DNA of 64,000 nucleotides from assembly GCF_015453285.1 (NCBI RefSeq), contig NZ_JADLZT010000001.1:124001-188000 (forward strand). The letters run 5' to 3'. Positions 10,401 to 17,080 of the stretch are shown here, piece by piece. The translations under genes were made by a program, and so were the position numbers. The notes below the pieces were generated by a model that saw only the letters and a list, made by a program, of their open reading frames with translations, had not been told where the DNA came from and did not search any database. Origin of the DNA: Lysobacter niastensis. GTDB taxonomy: Bacteria > Pseudomonadota > Gammaproteobacteria > Xanthomonadales > Xanthomonadaceae. Within the stretch, counting starts at the first letter, position 1; each line of letters starts with the position of its first letter.

Positions 10401-11720
10401 CTGGATCAGTGCCGGCGTGTGGGCCAGCAAACTGCCGATGCGCAGGCGCGTGGCGGCGGCTTCCTCAGATGCGCCGCTGTCCTCCTGTTCGACCAGATTG
10501 CGGGTCAGCGGCTGCAGGGCGTCGGTGTCCTTGCCGGCGTTGATGGACAGCCACGCCTGATTGCCTCGTTGCGACCACAACTGCGTGCGTGCGATGGACG
10601 CGTTGTGCTCCGCCCGCCGCCACTGCTGTGTCGTGGCGACCAGCCCCGCCAGCACGGCGAGAATGGCGATCCCGGCCGCGGTGGCCAGTCGCGGCTCGCG
10701 CTTGGCCCAGCGGGCGATGCGCAGGGCGGCGTTCAGGGGACGCACCGTCACCGCGCGTCCTTCGAGGAAGCGGCCGAGATCGTCGGCCAATTCGCGCGCG
10801 CTGGCGTAACGGTGCTCCGGGGATTTTTCCAGGCAATGCAGGCATATCGCTTCCAGGTCGCGCGGAACCGCCGCGCGGCGGTTGATGCCGCGGACCTGGC
10901 CTTCCAGCACCAGGCGCAGGGTTTCCTGCGGACTTTCAGCGAGGAATGGCGGAACGCCCGCCAGCATTTCGTAAAGGATCGCGCCCAGTCCCCACACGTC
11001 GGTGGCCGGTGTCAGCTTGCTGCTGCGCACGCGGGCCTGTTCCGGAGCCATGTAGCTCGGCGTTCCCGAGACCTGCTCGTTTTCAAGGCTCAATGCCTGC
11101 CCGAGTCGGCGCGCAAGGCCGAAGTCGGACACCTTCGGCGTGCCGCCAAGCTCCATCAGGACGTTGCCGGGTTTCAGGTCGAGGTGCAGCACCCCAAGCC
11201 GGTGTGCGTAATCGACGGCTTCGGCGACCGTGCGCAGGAGCGTGGCGGCTTCTCGCGGTGGCATCGGCCCATGCTGCAACCGCTGCGCCAGGCTCTGTCC
11301 CTGCATCAGCTCCATCGTGTAGTAGATGAGCCCGTCGTGCTCGCCGATCGCATACACCGACACGATGTTCGGATGTTGCAGCAGCGCGGCGTTCTGCGCC
11401 TCGCGCCGGAAGCCGGCGACGAAATCTTCGGACGCCCATGGACCGGCCGACAGCAGTTTCAACGCGACCTCGCGCTCGAGACTGTGTTGCCGCGCCCGAT
11501 AGACCACGCCCATGCCGCCTTCGCCGAGGACTTCGAGAAGTTCGAAGTCGCCGAGCGCGCGCTGCGCCGGATCGCTCAGGTCGAGTTCGAGGGACTCCAG
11601 CGGGAGGAATGCCAGATGCGACGTGAGGCGGCTGGCCGCAGGCCCTCGGGGTCGGGGAACGCTGCCGAAGGCCAGACGGGCCAGGCAGGAAACCCGCCGG
11701 AATCGCGATCGCTCGCTCAT
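7422..11720 (-). CDS. transmembrane Ser/Thr protein kinase with propeller-like sensor
   Basis: The 1432-residue protein has a Hanks-type kinase domain: G-loop GEGGMG at 66-71, Lys in VALKLL near 88, HLDLKPGN with the catalytic Asp near 181, DFG at 199-201 and SYMAPEQ. A single membrane helix follows (about 346-364, GIAILAVLAGLVA). About 850 residues of WD40/propeller-like repeats then lie outside the membrane, and an extra beta-rich C-terminal domain of unknown type follows (about 1230-1415). The catalytic loop has Leu where most kinases have Arg (HLD, not HRD). Its ATG overlaps the TGA of the sigma factor gene, so sigma factor and kinase are made together. It probably senses an envelope signal and regulates the sigma factor; that link is inferred. 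Confidence 0.9.
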   Translation of the reverse strand: MSERSRFRRVSCLARLAFGSVPRPRGPAASRLTSHLAFLPLESLELDLSDPAQRALGDFELLEVLGEGGMGVVYRARQHSLEREVALKLLSAGPWASEDFVAGFRREAQNAALLQHPNIVSVYAIGEHDGLIYYTMELMQGQSLAQRLQHGPMPPREAATLLRTVAEAVDYAHRLGVLHLDLKPGNVLMELGGTPKVSDFGLARRLGQALSLENEQVSGTPSYMAPEQARVRSSKLTPATDVWGLGAILYEMLAGVPPFLAESPQETLRLVLEGQVRGINRRAAVPRDLEAICLHCLEKSPEHRYASARELADDLGRFLEGRAVTVRPLNAALRIARWAKREPRLATAAGIAILAVLAGLVATTQQWRRAEHNASIARTQLWSQRGNQAWLSINAGKDTDALQPLTRNLVEQEDSGASEEAAATRLRIGSLLAHTPALIQVIGVGNPVFTVAMANDGRWLAAGTEDGTVRLFDLPSGRERWRTDTRNATHFMMQATHLGHLWPASDGKHLLGARPYPDPLPFPSGLNQLLFDLDTGALWTSSQPDFRDATFSPDGSHVLVRTEHLRTQLVRVADGQAVSPWREFDAGQPTWLLAPQGRHVAVDLDFNRALELWDPHTLRTRFVYRFDDSQILRSWAFTPDAGQLVLGHLDGQISLIDTVTGTLTRLQPQRPASVIQVRISDDGSWLAAAYGDGYALVWDLVRRELQTHPIRMGDGSFNIDLDRRSRTVLARNELEAEVWRIPDTPGPALLLHKRPGLPATRYSRSNSWAPSVGLLATGTFTGEIRLWRTHQPSPLPWPPAPLPSNTAFDGRHVVAVDGARAQVMDGITRRSAGPSIAYPQPVGFAFLAGQGDALVASAGRHLHVNEWRSGKARFPPIALGNSPNRLLATPDGGVLIASQVIRASGRSRTLITCYSLREGLRLASTEIDSPLHGMRLSGDGRSLLAWRFNELHVLDARTLKPLRAMQRLGADVVATRRALYADEGPVEVTDPVAFWGIGIMDADVDRNGGMVWALTSEPRLRGWRLAGGPPIYNVPVPGIGGVRLEAVSGQGATLLSYDKGLLRFAPSQGLGATAFAGGVPVALLARSGDGRRLAVSTRQGAMLYDATTGEWLTPPLQLLDAPGDPLHSLTMDQHGDALLVQTLWRRYVVPIPSESRPAAQLASLASLWRPVDQLDAAAPVAAGDAAPPDPRQADPGAASMAPHSSPGATLATMPPTEPRFVDLRPHCNVLGESNDDIWPPTLHLRTIPRGLQRLLGHDFWIDCGIATDMGSVVPDDGDKARPFRVEAIRVRAPRFAAMDVLLTGYGTTAGFAATPYASVELHYHDGSTARLSIQGRKQVWPWWHDGTDLPEQPLAYLSQFATTSTESSWLSLSRFYAVRLRNPHPDRDVDSIAVSATRHAWSSPIVMAMTLDGVPATSAKAREAAAPAGRQD

Positions 11721-12454
11721 CCTTCGGTCTCCGCAATTGCCGCGAGCAGGGCCGCGCGCTCACTGTCGAGGTCGGCGGCGTTGCTTACGGTCTGGCTCAA
11801 TTCGAGCTCGACCAGTTCGCGAAAGCGCTGGCGCAGGCGCTTGACCGCGAGCGCGACGAACACGGGCTTCGCGCCGAGGCGATTCGCCAGCGCTTCGTAC
11901 TCGCCCGGTTCCGGTTCGGCGCCGAGGTAGCGCTCCATCGCTTCGTACATCGCCAGGCGCCCCGCCTGCCGGGCCTCCTCTCGCAGCCGCGCGCGGGCAT
12001 GGCCGATGACCTCAAGGGCGAAGCCCCGCTGCATCGATTGCTCGGGCGATTCTCCGTCCGTGGGCTCGGTCTGTTGGCGCGCTTCCAGCTCGTCCAGCGG
12101 CAGCGGGGACGCCAGCTCCGCAGGGATGTCGATGTCGACCGAGGGGTTCCGCGACAGGTGGCGATGCAGCTCCTCCTGAAGGAACAGACGGAACCGGCCG
12201 ACATGAGCACCTGCCGCGCGTCTGGGACCGTCACGCAGCAGCTGCGCGAAGAATCCCGCCGTCATCCTCTGGGAAACGTCCGGAGCATGGCCGCAGCGGC
12301 GCAGGTACACGTAGACCGGATACCAGTAGTGCAGGCACAGTTCGAAAAGACGCTGCCGGGCAGCGTCCCCGCCGGCATCGGAATCGCGTGGTTTCAAGGC
12401 GGCGACCAGCGACCAGCGGGTATTGCCGAAATCGGGAGCGGAATTGTCGGACAT
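11717..12454 (-). CDS. ECF-like sigma factor of the kinase-associated type
   Basis: The 245-residue protein opens with NTRWSLVAALK and continues with LHYWYPVYVYLRRCGH, a motif pair found in ECF sigma factors encoded next to Ser/Thr kinases. The C-terminal third (LANRLGAKPVFVALAVKRLRQRF) is the sigma4 helix-turn-helix. The ATG at 12454 is preceded by GGAG at good spacing. The in-frame extension to 12742 is Arg-rich and rejected. The stop overlaps the kinase start by four bases. Such sigma factors usually lack a classic anti-sigma gene and are thought to be controlled by the partner kinase. Confidence 0.85.
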   Translation of the reverse strand: MSDNSAPDFGNTRWSLVAALKPRDSDAGGDAARQRLFELCLHYWYPVYVYLRRCGHAPDVSQRMTAGFFAQLLRDGPRRAAGAHVGRFRLFLQEELHRHLSRNPSVDIDIPAELASPLPLDELEARQQTEPTDGESPEQSMQRGFALEVIGHARARLREEARQAGRLAMYEAMERYLGAEPEPGEYEALANRLGAKPVFVALAVKRLRQRFRELVELELSQTVSNAADLDSERAALLAAIAETEG

Positions 12455-12480
12455 CGTCGACGGCTCCGGCTTCGCAGGTG

Positions 12481-12690
12481 TCAGCGGTCGGCGTTTGCCA
12501 GCGCCGATCGCAGCACGCGCAGTTCTTCGGCCAGGTCGTGCGGGCTCCCGGTGGTATCGGCCAGTTGCTCGCGCAAGATCAGCGCTGGTCCACGGCCGGC
12601 GCTGCCGATCTGCTCCAGTGCACTGCGTGCCGTTTCCGGCTGGCGCGCCTCGAGGATCAGATTCCAACGCGTAGTGCCGAACAGGCTCAC
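12481..12690 (-). CDS. internally deleted ECF sigma remnant (mini-ECF), 69 residues
   Basis: Residues 1-27 (VSLFGTTRWNLILEARQPE and on) match the start of the adjacent ECF sigma factor (NTRWSLVAALK). The last 33 residues (LREQLADTTGSPHDLAEEL) align with its extreme C-terminus (LELSQTVSNAADLDSERAA). The whole sigma2-sigma4 core is missing. A GTG start at 12690 overlaps the stop of the upstream small gene and has GGGAGG upstream, so it looks translated. Its stop lies 26 bases before the intact sigma gene. It is either a decaying paralogue or a small regulator that mimics the sigma factor's ends. Confidence 0.6.
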   Translation of the reverse strand: MSLFGTTRWNLILEARQPETARSALEQIGSAGRGPALILREQLADTTGSPHDLAEELRVLRSALANADR

Positions 12691-12887
12691 CGTGGCCTCC
12701 CACCTCCACTGTCGCCGGGCACATCTGTCCGCGACATGGCACTCAACGCAGAACGGGGGTAACCATCGGTCAGGATGCTGGCCATGGCGGCGGCCGAGGC
12801 GATGAACAGGGCGGCCACGTCTGACGGCGGGGACGGAAAGAAGTCGCGGCCGCACATGAACGTGCGCTGCCCAGGTGGAGTGGCCAT
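12687..12887 (-). CDS. small unknown protein heading the sigma/kinase operon
   Basis: The ATG at 12887 is preceded by GGGAGATAGG at proper spacing, and the stop overlaps the GTG of the mini-ECF gene (GTGA). The 66-residue product has a Pro/Phe segment (CGRDFFPSPPSD), one moderately hydrophobic stretch (VAALFIASAAAMASIL) and a polar tail. I do not recognise the family. The good ribosome binding site and the overlapping junction, both in the direction of the operon, are the support. It may be a membrane-associated peptide. Confidence 0.5.
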   Translation of the reverse strand: MATPPGQRTFMCGRDFFPSPPSDVAALFIASAAAMASILTDGYPRSALSAMSRTDVPGDSGGGRPR

Positions 12888-13249
12888 TGCCTATCTCCCG
12901 GCGACGGTGCGTTGCCATTGCGGACCGCGGATCGCGGCCACTGAGAGATACGCCGCCGGTATGCAGCGATTACGGCGTTGCTTACCGCAGCCGCACGGCT
13001 GCTGCAGATGGCTTGGAGGGGAGGGTCGCGAAACAGGAATGGCATCGGCCACTGGACCGATGCTTCGTCTGCGGAGGATTTGCCGGGCTTCTGCGGGAGT
13101 TGCGTCTGCGTTTACGTGCGTTGAGGAACCAAGACCTCCGAACCACGTTGCCGCCCAGGACCGGTAAGTTGACGCTGGGCGGCTATGACACGTGGTTGTC
13201 TATGGTGGTCAAGGTGGTCGATTCCTCACGACGTCCCTGCATGGTTGGG
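12888..13249. other. intergenic region upstream of the sigma/kinase operon
   Basis: These 362 bases contain no frame with convincing composition. The leftward promoter of the four-gene operon should lie in the first 100 bases. Past that, only the 3' flank of the small exported protein gene at 13250 is seen, without an obvious T-tailed terminator. Confidence 0.5.
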
Positions 13250-13564
13250 TTACAGCGTGGTCAGCTCGCGGTCGCGGATCTGGAACACGATGCGACGGCC
13301 GTCGGCACTCTGCAGTTCGACCGGCTGGCCGCTCATCAGCTGCTCATAGCGAACCTCGCCCACTGCGTCGACGAACTTCTCGAGCGAACGCTGATAGGTG
13401 TACGGATACTCGGCGAAGGAAGTGCGGTTGCCGAGAATCATCTGCACCTTGCGCTCACTCAGTCCAGTGATCTGCGACAGCTCACCGAGCGGATCTTCCT
13501 GGGCCCAGGCCGACGGTGCGACGGCTGCGAGGGCGAACACGAGCACTGCGATCTTGGCTTTCAT
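13250..13564 (-). CDS. small exported protein of unknown function
   Basis: The 104-residue product starts with a clear signal peptide (MKAKIAVLVFALAAVAPSAWAQ, cleavage after AWA). The mature part of about 83 residues includes GLSERKVQMILGNRTSFAEY, and its end (SADGRRIVFQIRDRELTTL) looks like two beta strands. GGAGG lies 8 bases before the chosen ATG at 13564. An upstream ATG at 13627 would bury the signal peptide and is rejected. No family is recognised. Confidence 0.7.
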   Translation of the reverse strand: MKAKIAVLVFALAAVAPSAWAQEDPLGELSQITGLSERKVQMILGNRTSFAEYPYTYQRSLEKFVDAVGEVRYEQLMSGQPVELQSADGRRIVFQIRDRELTTL

Positions 13565-13995
13565 GGTCTGCCTCCGATGAGCCGGGAAGGTGGGGAAGGG
13601 AGCACATCGTTTCATCCCGGCGTGCATAGTTCCTCATATCCTTCGCATCCAAACATCGCCCATTCGGCGCTATTACTTTCGACATGATCGGTCGCGATAT
13701 CGCGAAGATGCGTGGCATGCAATCTGCGTTATGCGCGCTGATTGCGGGCATGCAGGAAGATTGATGGGTGATGCGAAGTGCATGACTGCGTGCGAACGAG
13801 ACAGTTGCGAGCGAAACGGTTTCAAGCGTTACGCATTGCCGGTGCAATGAAAAAAAGGCCGGGAAAATGGCTGTCCCGTCGAATCGGGTTCAAGGAGCCA
13901 ATGCAGGGACTGGAACGCATGAGATGGAACGTTGAGAGGCCGCAAGCGTAACCATGACCATGGTCATGCATGACCATGGTCACTGCTGCGGCAGA
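13565..13995. other. AT-richer intergenic region with two palindromes
   Basis: These 431 bases are visibly poorer in GC than their neighbours. They hold a 14-bp perfect palindrome TCGCGATATCGCGA (13692-13705) upstream of the exported-protein gene and a 28-bp palindrome at 13955-13982 just past the methyltransferase stop. Frames crossing it are short and unconvincing. Confidence 0.55.
13955..13982. repeat. 28-bp perfect palindrome made of two 12-bp palindromes
   Basis: TGACCATGGTCA, itself palindromic, occurs at 13955-13966 and again at 13971-13982, and the whole 28 bases are self-complementary. It lies 14 bases downstream of the methyltransferase stop. No T-tract follows on either strand, so a paired operator or protein-binding site is as likely as a terminator stem. 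Confidence 0.75.
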
Positions 13996-14829
13996 TCAAT
14001 ACACGATAGCCCTCGCCTGCACGAAGGAGTAGAAGAACACCGCATTGGGATCGTTCTGCACCTGGTGCATTTCTTGGCGCATGCCATCGACGACATCCCG
14101 GGTGACACACCCAGCGCTGACCAGCTGGTTGGCGGCCGACAGCAGAAGCTCTTCCCAGAACGCGATCATCGTCTTGCGACGCGCGGGCTCGCGATTGTCG
14201 TAGTGGAACGTCTTGACCTGCGTGGTGACGTCGCGGAAACCGCCCGCCAGAAGCAGGTTTCCGAGCTTCGCGCCGACGAACGGATCGCCGCCGCTCTCGT
14301 ACTGGAAGTCGTTGAAGGCCATCCAGTAGCGCCACACGTTGGGCGAATACGGATCGAGCAGGAACGAGGCGTTCATCACCTCGGTGATGTACACGGGGGC
14401 CCCCGGCGCCAGTACACGACGGACCTCGTTCAGCACCCGCGCGGGTGACGGCACGTGCTCGAGCACCCAGCAAAGAAAGGCGGCATCGAAACTGCGTGGC
14501 TCGAAGGGCAGGTCGGTGGCATCGGCTTTCTGCAACGAGTAGCGGCCTTCGAGCCATGGCATGGCACCGAGGTTCGCGCTCGCCGCGCCCAATTGCGGTT
14601 CGCTGAGGTCGACGCAGCTCACGTGCAGCTCCGGGAAGCGCCGCAACAGGATCTCGGTCTGTGCGCCGACGCCGCTGCCCACTTCCAGCAACCGGCGCGC
14701 CCCGCTGTAGTCGATGTCGTGGAAGATGGTGGCTTCGGCCAGGCGTGCCTGCTTCACCAGGCGCGCCTGCTCGGTGGCGGAGAATCCGTGCAGGTAGGGA
14801 AACTCGCTGCTGCGGTTCTGATCAGTCAT
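13996..14829 (-). CDS. class I SAM-dependent methyltransferase
   Basis: The 277-residue protein has the SAM-binding motif LLEVGSGVGAQTE (about residues 48-60), the acidic CVDLSEPQL, and the motif ADATDLPFEPRSFDAAFLCW typical of small-molecule methyltransferases of UbiE type. Substrate unknown. The ATG at 14829 has GGAG about 8 bases upstream; upstream in-frame starts at 14841 and 14904 run into the dusB end. It follows dusB by 71 bases on the same strand. SAM use ties it loosely to the ahcY/metK pathway. Confidence 0.82.
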   Translation of the reverse strand: MTDQNRSSEFPYLHGFSATEQARLVKQARLAEATIFHDIDYSGARRLLEVGSGVGAQTEILLRRFPELHVSCVDLSEPQLGAASANLGAMPWLEGRYSLQKADATDLPFEPRSFDAAFLCWVLEHVPSPARVLNEVRRVLAPGAPVYITEVMNASFLLDPYSPNVWRYWMAFNDFQYESGGDPFVGAKLGNLLLAGGFRDVTTQVKTFHYDNREPARRKTMIAFWEELLLSAANQLVSAGCVTRDVVDGMRQEMHQVQNDPNAVFFYSFVQARAIVY

Positions 14830-14900
14830 TGCGGACTCCATGGAACATGGCTGGGGGCATGATGCCCCGGTGTCCGTTACGGCTCCGATCACGGCGCGGC

Positions 14901-15926
14901 TCACGCCGCAGCCGGCAACCCCGTGGGCAGTCCAGCGACGAGGGCGTCGAAGTAGTCGCGGGTCAGACGCAGTTGCGCCTCAGCGGTCTCGGCCTGGTTG
15001 ACGACGCTTCGGAACGCGGCATTCTCGTGCCGGTCCTTTGCGTACCAGCCCAGGTGCTTGCGTGCGATGCGCACGCCCGACGGCTCGCCGTAGAAGGCAT
15101 GCAGGTGTTCGAGGTGGCCGAGCAGGACGTCGCGCACTTCCGCCAGCGACGGCGGCGCCATGAGCTCGCCCGTGGCGAGGTAGTGCGCGATCTCGCGGAA
15201 GATCCAGGGCCGTCCCTGAGCCGCGCGACCGACCAGCACCGCATCGCAACCGGTGTGGGCGAGTACCTGCGCGGCCTTCGCCGGCGAGTCGATGTCGCCG
15301 TTGGCGAACACCGGGATCGACAGAGCGGCTTTCACTTCGGCGATCGTGTCGTACTCGGCGATGCCGGTGTACTGCTGGTCGCGCGTGCGGCCGTGCACGG
15401 CGAGTGCGGCGATGCCGGCTTCCTGGGCGATGCGCGCGATCGTCAGCGCGTTGCGCTGGCCTTCGGCCCAGCCGGTGCGGATCTTCAGCGTGACCGGGAC
15501 ATCGACTGCGCGCACCACCGCATCGAGGATGCGTGCGACCAGCGGCTCGTCGCGCATCAGCGCCGAACCGGCCCAGGCATTGCACACCTTCTTGGCCGGG
15601 CAGCCCATGTTGATGTCGATGATCTGTGCGCCGTGGTCGACGTTGTAGCGTGCGGCCTCGGCCAGGACCTCGGGCACGGTGCCGGCGATCTGCACGCTGA
15701 TCGGTGCCGGCTCGCCGTCGTGATCCATGCGATGCCGCGACTTGGCCGTGTTCCAGAAACGCGGATCGGAGGTGGTCATCTCCGACACGCACAGGCCCGC
15801 GCCGAGGCGCTTGCACAGCACGCGGAACGGTTTGTCGGTGACGCCGGCCATCGGCGCCAGGATCACGCGCGGCGCGATCTCGTGCGGGCCGATGCGGAAG
15901 CTGGCGGGGGCGGAATGGTCCGGCAT
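14901..15926 (-). CDS. dusB: tRNA-dihydrouridine synthase DusB
   Basis: The 341-residue FMN enzyme reduces uridine in the tRNA D-loop. It starts with a typical LAPMAGVTDKPFR. It has the catalytic-Cys block INMGCPAKKVCNAWAGSAL, KIRTGWAEG, AVHGRTRDQQYTG, and the phosphate-binding VLVGRAAQGRPW. Start chosen at 15926; in-frame ATGs at 15935 and 15959 are possible, as the ribosome site is weak and a TACAAT lies close upstream. The usual partner fis does not follow. Instead a methyltransferase does, and the gene sits right behind an iron-uptake pair. Confidence 0.92.
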   Translation of the reverse strand: MPDHSAPASFRIGPHEIAPRVILAPMAGVTDKPFRVLCKRLGAGLCVSEMTTSDPRFWNTAKSRHRMDHDGEPAPISVQIAGTVPEVLAEAARYNVDHGAQIIDINMGCPAKKVCNAWAGSALMRDEPLVARILDAVVRAVDVPVTLKIRTGWAEGQRNALTIARIAQEAGIAALAVHGRTRDQQYTGIAEYDTIAEVKAALSIPVFANGDIDSPAKAAQVLAHTGCDAVLVGRAAQGRPWIFREIAHYLATGELMAPPSLAEVRDVLLGHLEHLHAFYGEPSGVRIARKHLGWYAKDRHENAAFRSVVNQAETAEAQLRLTRDYFDALVAGLPTGLPAAA

Positions 15927-15972
15927 GGCGCGCATTGTAGCGTTCGCACCATGCCGCATCCGCCACGCGTGT

Positions 15973-17067
15973 TCAGCGGCGATGCGCGCGCCGGCGACGC
16001 CAGAACAGGAAGCCGGTCACCAGCATGAAGGCCGGCAGCAGGCCGATGAGCGCGGTCAACCACTTCATCGGCGCTCCACCGACGGCGCCGCTGTGCAGCG
16101 GGTAGATGGCGTCGCTCATGCGCGAGCCCAGGCCATTGCGGGTGGCGTCATAGGTATCGAGCAGGCGCGCATCGTCGGCGTGCAGCAGCACCAGGCTGCG
16201 TCCGACCGGATGCCATTCGCCGGCGGCACGAGCGCGGAACGAGACCGTGCCGTCGCCGTCCTTGGGCATGGACAGGCGGTTCAAACTCGCGCCGGGCAGT
16301 GCTGTGTTGGCGCGCGCGAGCACGGCCGGCCAGTCGATCTGGGCGCCTTGACGCGTCGTCTTCGGCGGCTTGACTGCTTCGCCACCGAACATCGCGATCA
16401 GCGCCGACTGCACCTGGCGCGAATAGACCATGCCGACGCCGGTGACGGTGGCCAGCAGCAGCAGCGGCAACAGCATTGCGCCGAGGGTGCGGTGCCAGGT
16501 CAGCCAGCGGCGCACTGGCGGGTTCGCATGCACCTTCAGGTGCGTGCGCAGCCGGCCATGGCGCGGCCACCACAGGTACAGGCCGGACAGCAGCAAGCCC
16601 AGCATCAGGAAGCCGAAGACGCCGAGCACGGCCTCGCCGGTTTCGCCGCCGAGCAGGTGCGTGTGCAGGTCACGCAACCACAGCACGGCATCGTCTTCCT
16701 TGCTGCGGGTCAGCAGCAGGGCACCGTCTTCCGGCGCGAAATAGGCACGGCGGCCGCCCTTGAAGAAGCCCTGCCAGACCGGCAGGTCCTCGCTGGGCAA
16801 GTCGATCGAGTTCAAGCCCTGCGGCGACCAGCGTTCGATCAGTCCAGCCAGCACGCGGCCGTCCGCGACCGGCTCGTGTTGGGTCAGCTCGGGATGCTGC
16901 CAGCGCAGCAGGTCCTTCTGGAACACCAGCACGGTGCCTGCCAGCGCAAGCAGTGCGAACAGCAGGCCGACGCTCAGGCCGACCCACAGGTGCAGCCACG
17001 ACAGCAACGCGCGCAGGCGCGGTCTGGCGGGGGCATGTCGGGGCGGCGCGGCGGCGGCTGCGGTCAT
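15973..17067 (-). CDS. PepSY-associated membrane protein of iron uptake
   Basis: The 364-residue inner-membrane protein has helices near residues 25-47 (LHLWVGLSVGLLFALLALAG), 145-165 (VFGFLMLGLLLSGLYLWW), 195-220 and at the C-terminus (ALIGLLPAFMLVTGFLFWRRRR), with two periplasmic PepSY-like parts between. His residues in helices 1 and 3 (SWLHLWVG, TWHRTLG) fit a haem-carrying reductase of the type often paired with siderophore receptors. It follows the receptor gene by 13 bases, so they form an operon under the Fur box. A role in reducing or releasing imported iron is inferred. Confidence 0.8.
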   Translation of the reverse strand: MTAAAAAPPRHAPARPRLRALLSWLHLWVGLSVGLLFALLALAGTVLVFQKDLLRWQHPELTQHEPVADGRVLAGLIERWSPQGLNSIDLPSEDLPVWQGFFKGGRRAYFAPEDGALLLTRSKEDDAVLWLRDLHTHLLGGETGEAVLGVFGFLMLGLLLSGLYLWWPRHGRLRTHLKVHANPPVRRWLTWHRTLGAMLLPLLLLATVTGVGMVYSRQVQSALIAMFGGEAVKPPKTTRQGAQIDWPAVLARANTALPGASLNRLSMPKDGDGTVSFRARAAGEWHPVGRSLVLLHADDARLLDTYDATRNGLGSRMSDAIYPLHSGAVGGAPMKWLTALIGLLPAFMLVTGFLFWRRRRAHRR

Positions 17068-17080
17068 TGGTTTCGGATCG

